In this document: positions 28,560-37,588 of the stretch, one piece after another | Layout: the number at the start of each line of letters is the position of its first letter | Numbering within the stretch: the first letter of the stretch is position 1 | Source of the DNA: Terriglobia bacterium | GTDB taxonomy: Bacteria > Acidobacteriota > Terriglobia > Bryobacterales > Bryobacteraceae | Assembly (NCBI GenBank): GCA_019242155.1 | Contig: JAFAWA010000314.1 | Span: 1 to 57,396 of the forward strand | DNA: 57,396 nt | Direction: 5' to 3' | Notes under the pieces: generated by a model | The model's database searches: none | What the model was told of the DNA's origin: nothing | What the model saw: the letters and a program-made list of their open reading frames with translations, nothing else | Position numbers and translations under genes: made by a program

Positions 28560-29162
28560 TTAGTGGAGCGCAGCGGCGAGCTGGGCGGCTGGTTGCCGCT
28601 CAGCCAAACCCTGTTCGATCTGCAGGCAAAAATAGTGATACAGGCATAGATGCGCCTGCTGAATCAACGGAGTGGACCGCGAGGGAACGGCGAACAGATG
28701 CGTGCTCAATGGGGCGAGCAGGCCGCCGCCCTCTCCGGTGAGCGCTATAGTCTTCATGCCGAGAGCGCGGGCATGCTCGAAGGCTCTTACAACGTTCTTA
28801 GAGTCTCCGGATGTGCTGATGCCGAGGAGCACACCTCCCGGATGACCATAGGCCTGTACCTGCCGCGAGAATATCGTTTCGAAGCCGTAATCGTTGGCAC
28901 AAGCGGTAAGAACGGCGGGGTTCGAAGCGAGACAGATCACATTTAAAGGCCGGCGCTCCAACAGGAACCTACCGACTAGTTCCGCCGTCAGGTGCATGGC
29001 ATCTGCCCCCGATCCCCCATTTCCGCAGACCAGTAGGGGGCGGCCGGATTTTAACGCCCCGATCACGACGGAGACCGCCTCATCTATGAGGCTCTGGTCC
29101 CAAGCAGTTCGAGCCGACTCCAAGACTCGGATGGAGTCCGAGAAATAGGTCCACAGAGACAT
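28560..29162 (-). CDS. gmhA: SIS-domain sedoheptulose-7-phosphate isomerase-like
   Basis: LLVCGNGGSGADAMHLTAELVGRFLLERRPLNVICL, GISTSGDSKNVVRAFEHA. Confidence 0.88.
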   Translation of the reverse strand: MSLWTYFSDSIRVLESARTAWDQSLIDEAVSVVIGALKSGRPLLVCGNGGSGADAMHLTAELVGRFLLERRPLNVICLASNPAVLTACANDYGFETIFSRQVQAYGHPGGVLLGISTSGDSKNVVRAFEHARALGMKTIALTGEGGGLLAPLSTHLFAVPSRSTPLIQQAHLCLYHYFCLQIEQGLAERQPAAQLAAALH

Positions 29163-29194
29163 TGTTCTCTCTATCGTACAACCCGGGATATCGA

Positions 29195-29893
29195 TTATGG
29201 TTGGTTGCGAATGTGGTTCGGATGGACCCGGTTCTGATGGTTTAGCAGCTCGGCGGCTTCCGCGATGGTGTTCCCGAGCCGGATTTCGAACCGGGGCGGA
29301 TTCCAGGCCACCACGGACGGGCGCTCCGCCAGGCCGTGTCCGGTCAACACATGCAATGCGCCTCGCAGACCGGCATTGTAGCCTGCCAGAAGATCATCGA
29401 GCTTATCGCCGACAATCCAAGAGTCCCGTAGACTGAGATGCATCAACTGCGCGGCGGCGAATAACATTCCCGGGCGGGGCTTACGCGCGGGGTGTTCCGG
29501 ATGATACCAGGGAGGCAGGCCTTCGCGGTGATAAGGACAGGCCAAAAACCCGTCCAGGAAAGCACCGGAAGCGGCCAACTTCCGGTCGAGGGCCTCCTGT
29601 ACCGTTAACGCCTGCTCCCATCCGAAATAGCCTCGGGCGATACCCGCCTGATTAGTAATTACGACTACCGGGACGCCGGCCTGGTTGGCCGCCAGGATGA
29701 TCTCCGCAGCGCCCGGAATGAGCGCCACATCCGAAGGGTCGGACAGATACCCGGTGTCTTCGACGATCACTCCGTCGCGATCGAGAAAGAGTGCGGCGCA
29801 AGTTGCAGCACCGGCGCGCGGTGCGATCCGTATCCAGATTCCCAGATCCTCGTGAAAACGGCCCTGTGCCGGCGGCAAGACTTGTGCCGTCAT
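29195..29893 (-). CDS. gmhB: HAD-IIIA phosphatase, D-glycero-manno-heptose bisphosphatase-like
   Basis: AALFLDRDGVIVEDTGYL, VVVITNQAGIARGYF, ARKPRPGMLFAAA, SWIVGDKLDDLLAGYNAG. Confidence 0.88.
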   Translation of the reverse strand: MTAQVLPPAQGRFHEDLGIWIRIAPRAGAATCAALFLDRDGVIVEDTGYLSDPSDVALIPGAAEIILAANQAGVPVVVITNQAGIARGYFGWEQALTVQEALDRKLAASGAFLDGFLACPYHREGLPPWYHPEHPARKPRPGMLFAAAQLMHLSLRDSWIVGDKLDDLLAGYNAGLRGALHVLTGHGLAERPSVVAWNPPRFEIRLGNTIAEAAELLNHQNRVHPNHIRNQP

Positions 29894-30094
29894 GAGAAGG
29901 CGGGAGAGTAAGTCAACTTAGAGCGGCGGGCGGTTGGAAAGCTAAGTGTAGCATGCATGGGCATTTGTGCGCAGCCACCTAACTCGGAAGGCACCTACGA
30001 AGCGTTATTGAGTATACTAGGTTCTCAAGAACGACGGAAGAGCAGCCGCGAGAACGGTCTTGCGTGTCATGTCCTACCGTGTTTTTTCTGCGAG

Positions 30095-32029
30095 ATGAGG
30101 AGTCAAGGTTTGCACGGTAGATTTGCCGTAATCAAATTGTGGCCCGCGTTGAAAACGGCCGAGGACGAGTGCATTGCACGTTTGAAGATTACCGCTGAGT
30201 CACTCGGGCTCGAATGTCTAGAGGTGGATTCCTTCGCGCGTTTGGTGGAACCTCCGCACGTACAGTTGACTTCAGACGATGTCGATTTCGTTCTCAGCCT
30301 GCATTTCGAGACCCCGAAGCGGTATGACATCTTCTCTTTCGTCGCGCTGTGGAACCCGCTCCAGTTCTTTCATGACTGGGGATACCGCAAATTCACTCGT
30401 AATATTTTGACTCACGATGACTTTCTAAGTTGCTCCTCGCCCTGGGCGGATGACCACGTGAGGCGGATGATTTCGGGTGATCCTAAGCGCGAGGGCCCGG
30501 AATTGAGCCTGTATCACAGCCTCTCAGAACCGATTCTGCCCCCAACGACCGGCGAAGGAAAACTGTTTTATGCGGGCATCAACTGGGAGCGTGTAAGCAA
30601 GAAGCCGCAGCGTCATGGGGAACTGCTGAAGCTGCTCGATAGGAGCGGGGAGCTGCGGATCTACGGCCCGAAGAAGTTTCAGGGCGTGAACGTGTGGGCC
30701 GGGTATAAGAGTTATCAGGGCCCGGTCCCTTTCGATGGAGTTTCGATTGTTCGGCTAATTAATAAGGCCGGCATTTCTTTGGTTCTTTCCTCCGATGCGC
30801 ACCGGCAATCCGAGCTTATGTCGAGCCGGCTATTTGAAAGTCTGGCAGCGGGGGCGGTTATTATTTCGGACGAGAATGCATTCGCGCGCCGGTTCTTCGG
30901 AAAGACTCTTTTGTACATTGATACCAGCCTGCGCCCGGATGAGGTCCATGCTCAAGTGCAGTCGCATCTCGATTGGATAGCCGCGGAACCTGCAAAAGCG
31001 CAAGAGCTGGCAAAACAGGCGCAGGAGATTTTTCTTCAGGAGTTCTCGCTCGACCGCTGTCTGGCGAAGATTTACAGTGAGCTCCCGAGCCGCAAACAGA
31101 GGCTCGAGTCCCTTTATAAGCCCAAACATTCGAGTGAAAAGATTTCCGTAGTGCTTTTGATGCCGGAATTTCACCCGAAGGTGCTTGAAAGGCACATAGC
31201 CAATTGCGCGGCGCAAAAGCACGTGGATCTTAGGCCTGTGCTGGCGGTAGACGGTCGGGATTGCGCGCGTTTCGGCCAGCGCATACAGGCCATGCTGAAT
31301 GAGTCGCCCATCCCAATCGCGGTCGAAACGCTGGATTTTTTCGAACGCTACGGATCGGGGCGGGCAAGGTCACGCAGGAGGGCCGGAAGCGTTGTATGGC
31401 AGGCGATCGAGCGCCTGGTTCAGGATGAGTACTTTTGTATCATGGGCCCGAATGAGCAGGCATACTCCGATCACCTCTGCTCTCTTCTGTCTACGATTCA
31501 GTCGTGTGATCAAGCCGGTTCTGCGTGGGCCGAAATGCTGGTGCTGCATAAGAACGACGGCGCGGAGCACGCCGATTTGAGCGAGGAGCCGGCCAATCGC
31601 TCGGCGAAAAACCCCACCGGGTTCGGACGGTTCCTGTTCCGAAGGTCGGCGCTTCCTTATGACCTCGGCACCGTGCTGCCCTACCTGGACGCGTTTTCGA
31701 TGGATCTGCTGTTTGCCGTCAACAAGAGCGAGCCGACCAAACGGTGCACGCTGGTACTCGATATTCAGGATCGTTTCAACGTAGAGATGGTTCGATGCGC
31801 CAAACCGGACGAAGAGCGCCAGATACTCACGGACTACATCCCGCAGACGCCCGTTTCCTGGAGAACAGACTTCGGCAAGGCAGATACGTTATTCGACGAC
31901 TGGACATCGGAGCAAAAGACGAAGTTGGCCGTCGAGCTCGCACACAGCGTACCCTTTCCATCATTCGCGAAGAGAATCGGCTTCGGATTATACCGGTTCT
32001 GGTTGAAGAGGCGGCCGGAGCCCAATTAG
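30095..32029 (+). CDS. Large two-domain glycosyltransferase-like protein (CgeB-type N-terminal domain plus GT2-like C-terminal domain)
   Basis: LFYAGINWER, LRIYGPKKFQGV, LSSDAHRQSELMSSRLFESLAAGAVIISDENAF; then ISVVLLMPEFHPKVLERHIANCAAQKHVDLRPVLAVDG. Start uncertain. Confidence 0.65.
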   Translation: MRSQGLHGRFAVIKLWPALKTAEDECIARLKITAESLGLECLEVDSFARLVEPPHVQLTSDDVDFVLSLHFETPKRYDIFSFVALWNPLQFFHDWGYRKFTRNILTHDDFLSCSSPWADDHVRRMISGDPKREGPELSLYHSLSEPILPPTTGEGKLFYAGINWERVSKKPQRHGELLKLLDRSGELRIYGPKKFQGVNVWAGYKSYQGPVPFDGVSIVRLINKAGISLVLSSDAHRQSELMSSRLFESLAAGAVIISDENAFARRFFGKTLLYIDTSLRPDEVHAQVQSHLDWIAAEPAKAQELAKQAQEIFLQEFSLDRCLAKIYSELPSRKQRLESLYKPKHSSEKISVVLLMPEFHPKVLERHIANCAAQKHVDLRPVLAVDGRDCARFGQRIQAMLNESPIPIAVETLDFFERYGSGRARSRRRAGSVVWQAIERLVQDEYFCIMGPNEQAYSDHLCSLLSTIQSCDQAGSAWAEMLVLHKNDGAEHADLSEEPANRSAKNPTGFGRFLFRRSALPYDLGTVLPYLDAFSMDLLFAVNKSEPTKRCTLVLDIQDRFNVEMVRCAKPDEERQILTDYIPQTPVSWRTDFGKADTLFDDWTSEQKTKLAVELAHSVPFPSFAKRIGFGLYRFWLKRRPEPN

Positions 32030-32077
32030 TATGATTTGCCTGGAATCGCCGCAAGAACGGGTTCGCAAAACTTTCAA

Positions 32078-33097
32078 ATGAAAAAAGCAATCATTACTGG
32101 ATGCACGGGGCAGGATGGATCCTATTTGGCGGAGTTTCTGCTGCAGCGAGGTTATGAGGTGCATGGGTTCAAGCGCCGCTCATCGAGCTTGAATACCGAA
32201 CGCATCGATCACCTTTATCGCGACCTCCATGAACCGACCCAATTCATTCCGCACTTTGCCGATTTGGGAGACGGCAGTTCCTTGGCGACGCTGCTGTACG
32301 AGATTCGGCCGGACGAAGTGTATAATCTGGCCGCGCAGAGCCATGTGAAAGTCAGTTTTGAGATCCCGGAGTACACCGCCGATATTGTAGGGACGGGAAC
32401 GCTGCGGATTTTGGAGGCGATCCGGCGAACAGGAGTACAGTGCCGCTTTTATCAGGCCTCATCGAGCGAAATGTTCGGGAGTTCGCCACCGCCGCAAAAC
32501 GAGACCACCGCGCTGCACCCGCGCAGCCCGTACGCCTGTAGTAAGACCTTCGCGCACAACATAACGGTGAACTATCGCGAAAGCTATGGATTTCACGCCT
32601 CAAACGGCATCCTGTTCAATCACGAATCGCCGCGGCGGGGGGAGACCTTCGTCACGCGAAAGATCACGCGAGCCGTGGCCCGGATTAAACATGGCATTCA
32701 GTCCACACTGTACCTGGGAAATCTGGAGGCGCGGCGGGACTGGGGATATGCGCCGGATTACGTGCGGGCGATGTGGTTGATGCTGCAGCAGGACGCGCCG
32801 GGGGACTATGTAGTGGGCACGGGCGAAGCACATACGGTCCGCGAATTTGTAGAGGCGGCATTTTCCTATGTGGGTTTGGACTGGAAGGATCACGTGGTGA
32901 TCGATCCTCACTATTTCCGGCCGGCCGAAGTGGATTTTCTTCAGGCGGACGCAACCAAGGCGCGCCGCGTGTTGGGGTGGGAGCCCACAACCAGCTTTCG
33001 TCAGCTTGTGCGGATCATGGTGGAGGCAGATCTCCAAGATATCGGGCAGCGCGTCAGAGGTGGATTTGAACAGATAGGCGCCGGAGCACACGTATGA
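32078..33097 (+). CDS. gmd: GDP-mannose 4,6-dehydratase
   Basis: [89 protein letters not shown]. Confidence 0.93.
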   Translation: MKKAIITGCTGQDGSYLAEFLLQRGYEVHGFKRRSSSLNTERIDHLYRDLHEPTQFIPHFADLGDGSSLATLLYEIRPDEVYNLAAQSHVKVSFEIPEYTADIVGTGTLRILEAIRRTGVQCRFYQASSSEMFGSSPPPQNETTALHPRSPYACSKTFAHNITVNYRESYGFHASNGILFNHESPRRGETFVTRKITRAVARIKHGIQSTLYLGNLEARRDWGYAPDYVRAMWLMLQQDAPGDYVVGTGEAHTVREFVEAAFSYVGLDWKDHVVIDPHYFRPAEVDFLQADATKARRVLGWEPTTSFRQLVRIMVEADLQDIGQRVRGGFEQIGAGAHV

Positions 33098-34134
33098 TCG
33101 ATATTGCGGCAAAGCGAATTCTCGTTACCGGCGGCCATGGTTTTCTGGGGGGGCACCTGTTGGACCAACTGCGCCGCACGGGCTGCCGCGACATCTTCGC
33201 ACCCTCGCATGCCGAATGCGATTTGACGGAATTAGGCGCGGCCGAGCGGCTCTTCGCTCATTACAAACCGCAAATCGTCATCCATGGCGCAGCCGCGGTG
33301 GGAGGAATCGGAGCGAATAGCAAGAATCCCGGCTATTTCTTTTATGCCAATACCATAATGGGCCTGGAGTTGATCGAAGCTGCGCGGCGGCACGGAGCGG
33401 AGAAGGTGGCGGTAGTGGGCACGATATGCTCCTACCCGAGACAGGCTCCGCTGCCGTTTCGCGAAGAGGACCTATGGGGAGGATATCCGGAGGAGGTTAC
33501 CGCGCCGTACGGCCTGGCGAAGAGGGCTCTGCTGGTACAGTGCCAAACTTACAGGAAGCAATACGGCATGAACGCAATCTTTTTAATGCCGGTGAACCTG
33601 TATGGCCCGAGAGACGATTTCGACCCCGAAACCTCACATGTCGTTCCGGCACTCATCCGGAAGTTTGTGGAGGCTACACAGCAGAATTGCGACCCGGTGA
33701 CAGTTTGGGGCGACGGCACCGCCACGCGGGAGTTCCTTTACGTGGAAGATGCGGCAGAGGCCATCGTACGTGCGACAGAATCTTACGACAGCCCGGAACC
33801 CGTGAATCTCGGAACCGGAATTGAAACTCCCATCCGCGAACTGGTTGCAAAGATTGCGCGAGTCACGGGCTTCAGCGGGAAGATTCAGTGGGACGTTACC
33901 CAGCCTAACGGGCAGCCGCGCCGCTGTTTGGATGTATCGAGAGCAGAGCGTGAATTCGGATTTCGCGCGAGCACAACGCTCGAAGAAGGTTTACGCAGGA
34001 CTGTTGCCTGGTATACGGCGAACGAGCGTTCGGCGGGCAGCGGAGCAACGCTTTCTTCTCCAGAAGAGGGCCAGTCCCCAACCGGCATTGGGGGCAACGC
34101 GAAAGGTGATGTTATGGCCGGCTCAGCCAGATGA
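33094..34134 (+). CDS. fcl: GDP-L-fucose synthase-like NAD-dependent epimerase/reductase
   Basis: [76 protein letters not shown]. Confidence 0.92.
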   Translation: MIDIAAKRILVTGGHGFLGGHLLDQLRRTGCRDIFAPSHAECDLTELGAAERLFAHYKPQIVIHGAAAVGGIGANSKNPGYFFYANTIMGLELIEAARRHGAEKVAVVGTICSYPRQAPLPFREEDLWGGYPEEVTAPYGLAKRALLVQCQTYRKQYGMNAIFLMPVNLYGPRDDFDPETSHVVPALIRKFVEATQQNCDPVTVWGDGTATREFLYVEDAAEAIVRATESYDSPEPVNLGTGIETPIRELVAKIARVTGFSGKIQWDVTQPNGQPRRCLDVSRAEREFGFRASTTLEEGLRRTVAWYTANERSAGSGATLSSPEEGQSPTGIGGNAKGDVMAGSAR

Positions 34135-35147
34135 CACCCTGGCCGCAAGCCAGGATGCGCGCCGCAAACGAATTGCTTAGCGTCGTGCTGCCGGCTTACA
34201 ACGAAGAGAAGAACATTCGCGCGATGTACGGAGCGGTGCGTTCGGCGCTCTCCGAAGAAGCGATCGAGTTTGTTTTTGTAGACGACGGATCTTCAGACGG
34301 AACGGCTGACGCCGTCCGCGGGCTTCGCGAGGAGGGCGCTCCTGTCCGGCTGGTTCGCTTCGGCCGCAACTTTGGCCATCAGGCGGCGCTGTTTGCGGGC
34401 CTCGAAAGAGCGCACGGCAGCGCGATTATCATGATGGACTGCGATCTGCAGCATCCACCCGATTTGCTGCCCTGCATGACGCGGGCATGGCGCGGCGGCG
34501 CAAAAGTCGTACAGATGGTCCGTTTAAAGACGGAGGATGCGCATCTGTTTAAGAGAGTATCCTCGCGGCTATTCTACGCAGTGCTGAACTTTCTTAGCGA
34601 AGTGCCGGTGCAAGCGGCGGCTGCGGATTTTCAACTGCTCGACCGCCAGGTGGTCGATGCGGTTTTGCAGTTCAAGGATCGCAAACCGTTTGTTCGCGGC
34701 CTAATCTCCTGGTTGGGTTTTCCGGTCACTCGAATCGAGTACACTGCCTCCGCCCGCCACGCAGGCGTGAGCGGATACAGTCTGCGAAAAATGCTTCGCC
34801 TTTCCGTGCAGGCGATCACAGGCCTCTCGTCCAAACCCCTCCAGATTTCTTTCTATATGGGCCTGCTTAGCTCGGCATTCTGTTTAGCGTATGCGCTCTT
34901 TGCGGTAATTGGATACTTCAAGGGATTGACCATTCCGGGGTGGACCTCGGTGATTATCGTGGTGACTTTTTTAGGCGCAGTGCAACTCCTATCGGTCGGC
35001 ATCTTGGGTGAATATATCGCCCGGATTTACGAACAGTCGCGAGCCGTGCCGCGGTGCGTGGTGGTGGAGGCGGACGAGAGCATTCCGGAATGCTCGTCAT
35101 CGTTCGCGGCGCCCTATGCTCCGGAGTTCGGTAACTTCGCTGATTAG
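34131..35147 (+). CDS. GT2 undecaprenyl/dolichyl-phosphate sugar transferase-like with C-terminal TM pair
   Basis: LLSVVLPAYNEEKNIRAMYGAVRSAL, FVDDGSSDGTADAVRGL, IIMMDCDLQHPPDLLP, VQLLSVGILGEYIARIYEQSR. Confidence 0.92.
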   Translation: MTPWPQARMRAANELLSVVLPAYNEEKNIRAMYGAVRSALSEEAIEFVFVDDGSSDGTADAVRGLREEGAPVRLVRFGRNFGHQAALFAGLERAHGSAIIMMDCDLQHPPDLLPCMTRAWRGGAKVVQMVRLKTEDAHLFKRVSSRLFYAVLNFLSEVPVQAAAADFQLLDRQVVDAVLQFKDRKPFVRGLISWLGFPVTRIEYTASARHAGVSGYSLRKMLRLSVQAITGLSSKPLQISFYMGLLSSAFCLAYALFAVIGYFKGLTIPGWTSVIIVVTFLGAVQLLSVGILGEYIARIYEQSRAVPRCVVVEADESIPECSSSFAAPYAPEFGNFAD

Positions 35148-35283
35148 CGCGCGACACCGCGGCCCAGCCATGAGCGCTCTGACCTGGTACTTTAACGCGT
35201 TATCTTCCGTTTCACATTGCGTGAAGATGTGATATCTTCCAGTCATTCTGCCGTTTACTCAGTACTGGGACTTAGGAGCTACC

Positions 35284-37506
35284 ATGCGTTTGACGATTGC
35301 GCCTCTTGTCGGGACGTTCTGCCTTTTTTCGCTTGCACCCTTGTTCGCACAGCAGCCGGATCAAACCACGGCCAGTGTGCCCCGCCTGGTGCGGATCACC
35401 AACACTTTCCATCCTGCTAATGGGTTGCCGGTCGGGGCAACGGAAAGCGCCACCCTTTCGATATACAAGAAAGAGCAGGGCGGCACTCCGCTATGGCAGG
35501 AGACACAAAACGTGACTCTGGATGCCGAAGGCCATTACACCGCGATGCTGGGCGCGACTCAGAATGACGGCGTTCCGGTGGATCTGTTCTCTGCAACGGA
35601 GCCGCGATGGCTAGGGGTGCAGTTCAACCGGCCGGGGGAAGTGGAACAGCCACGGGTGCAGTTGGTGAGTGTGCCGTACGCCCTGCGCGCGTCGGACGCA
35701 GAAACGCTCGGCGGCAAGCCTGCATCGGCGTATGTGCTCGCGCCGTCGGCCTCGGGTACCTCCGGGGGAACGGCGGTAACCGCAGAGTCCGCGAATGTCA
35801 CGGTCACCTCCGCCAATCCGAAAGCTCTCAAACCCAAGGCCGATAGCGGAACCACCAACTGCATCGGCGTATTCACGGACGCCACCGACGTGGGATGTTC
35901 GGTGATGTGGCAGTCGGGGAGCAATATCGGAGTGAATATCACTTCACCGCTAGACACGTTACACGTCCAGGGAAGCTTTCGAATCGGTAACGGAGTTTTC
36001 GGTGCGAACGGATTCAGCTTCACCCAGGATAATAGCGGCAACCTGCAAGCTCAGTACAAGTATCCGACGCAGGTCTATTCGAACATCATGACCTGGGGCT
36101 ACAACGGCAACGTCGGCGTGGGAGCTGTCGCGCCGCTCGATACGTTACATGTCCAGGGCGGACTTCGCATCGGCAACGGAGTGTTTGGATCGAACGGCTT
36201 CACATTCACCCAGAATTCTACGGGCAATTTGCAGATTCAATACAAATATCCCTCCCTGGTATATTCCAATGTCATGACTCTGGGCTACAACGGCACCGTG
36301 GGAGTGGCAACCGTCACGCCCTTCGATACCTTGCATGTCCAAGGGGGATTCCGCATCGGCAACGGAATTTTCGGTTCGAATGGATTCAGCTTTACGCAGG
36401 ACGGCGCCGGCAACCTTCAAGTGCAGTACAAGTACCCGAGCCTGGTCTATTCGAACATCATGACCTTTGGTTACGGCGGAGCTGTCGGTTTTGGGAACAC
36501 GGCGCCTGCATGGCCGGTGGATGTCGCGGGGGATATTAACTTCACCGGAGCGCTACGCTTCCAATCCACGCCGCTGCTCCAGTTGCCCGGCGGCCTCACC
36601 ACCAACAATTTCGCAGCGGGAGCTTCGGCGTTGACGGGTAACAGCACAGGAACCTCGAACACGGCGGTCGGCAATCTGGCATTGACCAACAACTCGTCCG
36701 GAGTTGCCAACACGGGTATAGGTCCTGGAGCTCTGCAGCTCAATGTTTCGGGGAACTACAACACCGGTGTCGGCCAAGCCGCGCTTCAATTCAGCACAGG
36801 CAGCGCAAACACGGGAGTCGGTTCTCTATCGCTGAATCAGGAAGTAAGCGGGTCCAACAACACAGCTATCGGAGCCGGGTCCCTAGAGGCTCTTCAAACT
36901 GGGACCGGAAACACCGGCATCGGTTTCAACGCCGGCGGCTACCTTACCAGCGGCAGCAACAATATCTATATCGGCAACCTGGGCACTGCGGGCGAGAACG
37001 GGACACTCAGAATCGGCACAGCGGGGACGCAGACTTCGCTTTATCTTGCCGGCGTGACCGCCAGTTCGCTCCCGAACGGAGCGCCGCTCGTGTGGGACAC
37101 GACGACGAATCAAGTGGGCTACACCTCCTCTTCCCGCCGCTACAAAGAGGACATCGCGGACATGGGGGAGGTAACCAGCGGACTGATGCAGTTGCGCCCG
37201 GTCACCTTCCGTTACCGGCAGCCGTCGACTGACGGTTCGAAGCCGGTTCAATACGGTCTGATTGCCGAGGAGGTGGAAGAGATCTATCCCGATCTGGTGG
37301 CGCACTCCGCTGACGGCCAGGTTGAGACAGTAAAATACCAGGTGTTGGATTCGATGCTGCTCAACGAAGTGCAACGGCAGCATCGCGAAATCGGAGCGCA
37401 GAGAGATCAGATCCGAGGGCTGGAACAGCAAAACCAGATGCTGCAGGACAGGCTGGCACGGCTCGAGGCAGCGATCGCCGCAGCCGCGGGTGCGCAGGGA
37501 AAATAG
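35284..37506 (+). CDS. Secreted surface protein with 62-aa tandem repeats, YadA-head-like repeats and C-terminal S74 intramolecular chaperone domain
   Basis: Signal peptide; three 'DTLHVQGxxRIGNGxFGxNGFxFTQ' repeats; NTAVGNLAL/NTGIGPGAL repeats; SSSRRYKEDIADM...LRPVTFRYR...YGLIAEEVEEIYPDLV. Confidence 0.85.
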   Translation: MRLTIAPLVGTFCLFSLAPLFAQQPDQTTASVPRLVRITNTFHPANGLPVGATESATLSIYKKEQGGTPLWQETQNVTLDAEGHYTAMLGATQNDGVPVDLFSATEPRWLGVQFNRPGEVEQPRVQLVSVPYALRASDAETLGGKPASAYVLAPSASGTSGGTAVTAESANVTVTSANPKALKPKADSGTTNCIGVFTDATDVGCSVMWQSGSNIGVNITSPLDTLHVQGSFRIGNGVFGANGFSFTQDNSGNLQAQYKYPTQVYSNIMTWGYNGNVGVGAVAPLDTLHVQGGLRIGNGVFGSNGFTFTQNSTGNLQIQYKYPSLVYSNVMTLGYNGTVGVATVTPFDTLHVQGGFRIGNGIFGSNGFSFTQDGAGNLQVQYKYPSLVYSNIMTFGYGGAVGFGNTAPAWPVDVAGDINFTGALRFQSTPLLQLPGGLTTNNFAAGASALTGNSTGTSNTAVGNLALTNNSSGVANTGIGPGALQLNVSGNYNTGVGQAALQFSTGSANTGVGSLSLNQEVSGSNNTAIGAGSLEALQTGTGNTGIGFNAGGYLTSGSNNIYIGNLGTAGENGTLRIGTAGTQTSLYLAGVTASSLPNGAPLVWDTTTNQVGYTSSSRRYKEDIADMGEVTSGLMQLRPVTFRYRQPSTDGSKPVQYGLIAEEVEEIYPDLVAHSADGQVETVKYQVLDSMLLNEVQRQHREIGAQRDQIRGLEQQNQMLQDRLARLEAAIAAAAGAQGK
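35953..36510 (+). repeat. Three in-frame tandem repeats, period 186 bp (62 aa)
   Basis: Repeat starts at 35953, 36139 and 36325 (GA[C/T]AC[G/C]TT[A/G]CA[C/T]GTCCA[G/A]GG). Confidence 0.9.
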
Positions 37507-37533
37507 TAGCGGACATCGGCAAGAAAGAAGGAC

Positions 37534-37566
37534 GGGTGGGTCTGGACCTCGAGGCCCGGGCCACCC
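37534..37566. terminator. Possible bidirectional terminator-like stem between convergent genes
   Basis: GGGTGG ... CCTCGAGG ... CCACCC between stops at 37506 and 37589; no U-tract. Confidence 0.3.
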
Positions 37567-37588
37567 GATCGATCGCCGCTCGGCAGTG

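Noticed and set aside
35211-35225. TTCAC-N5-GTGAA dyad upstream of the S74 protein
   Set aside because: Five-base arms are expected often by chance; no second copy or clear promoter alignment.
35953-36510. Regular repeats considered as a CRISPR-like array
   Set aside because: Period is 186 bp, in frame and coding throughout, with no short identical direct repeats or variable spacers.
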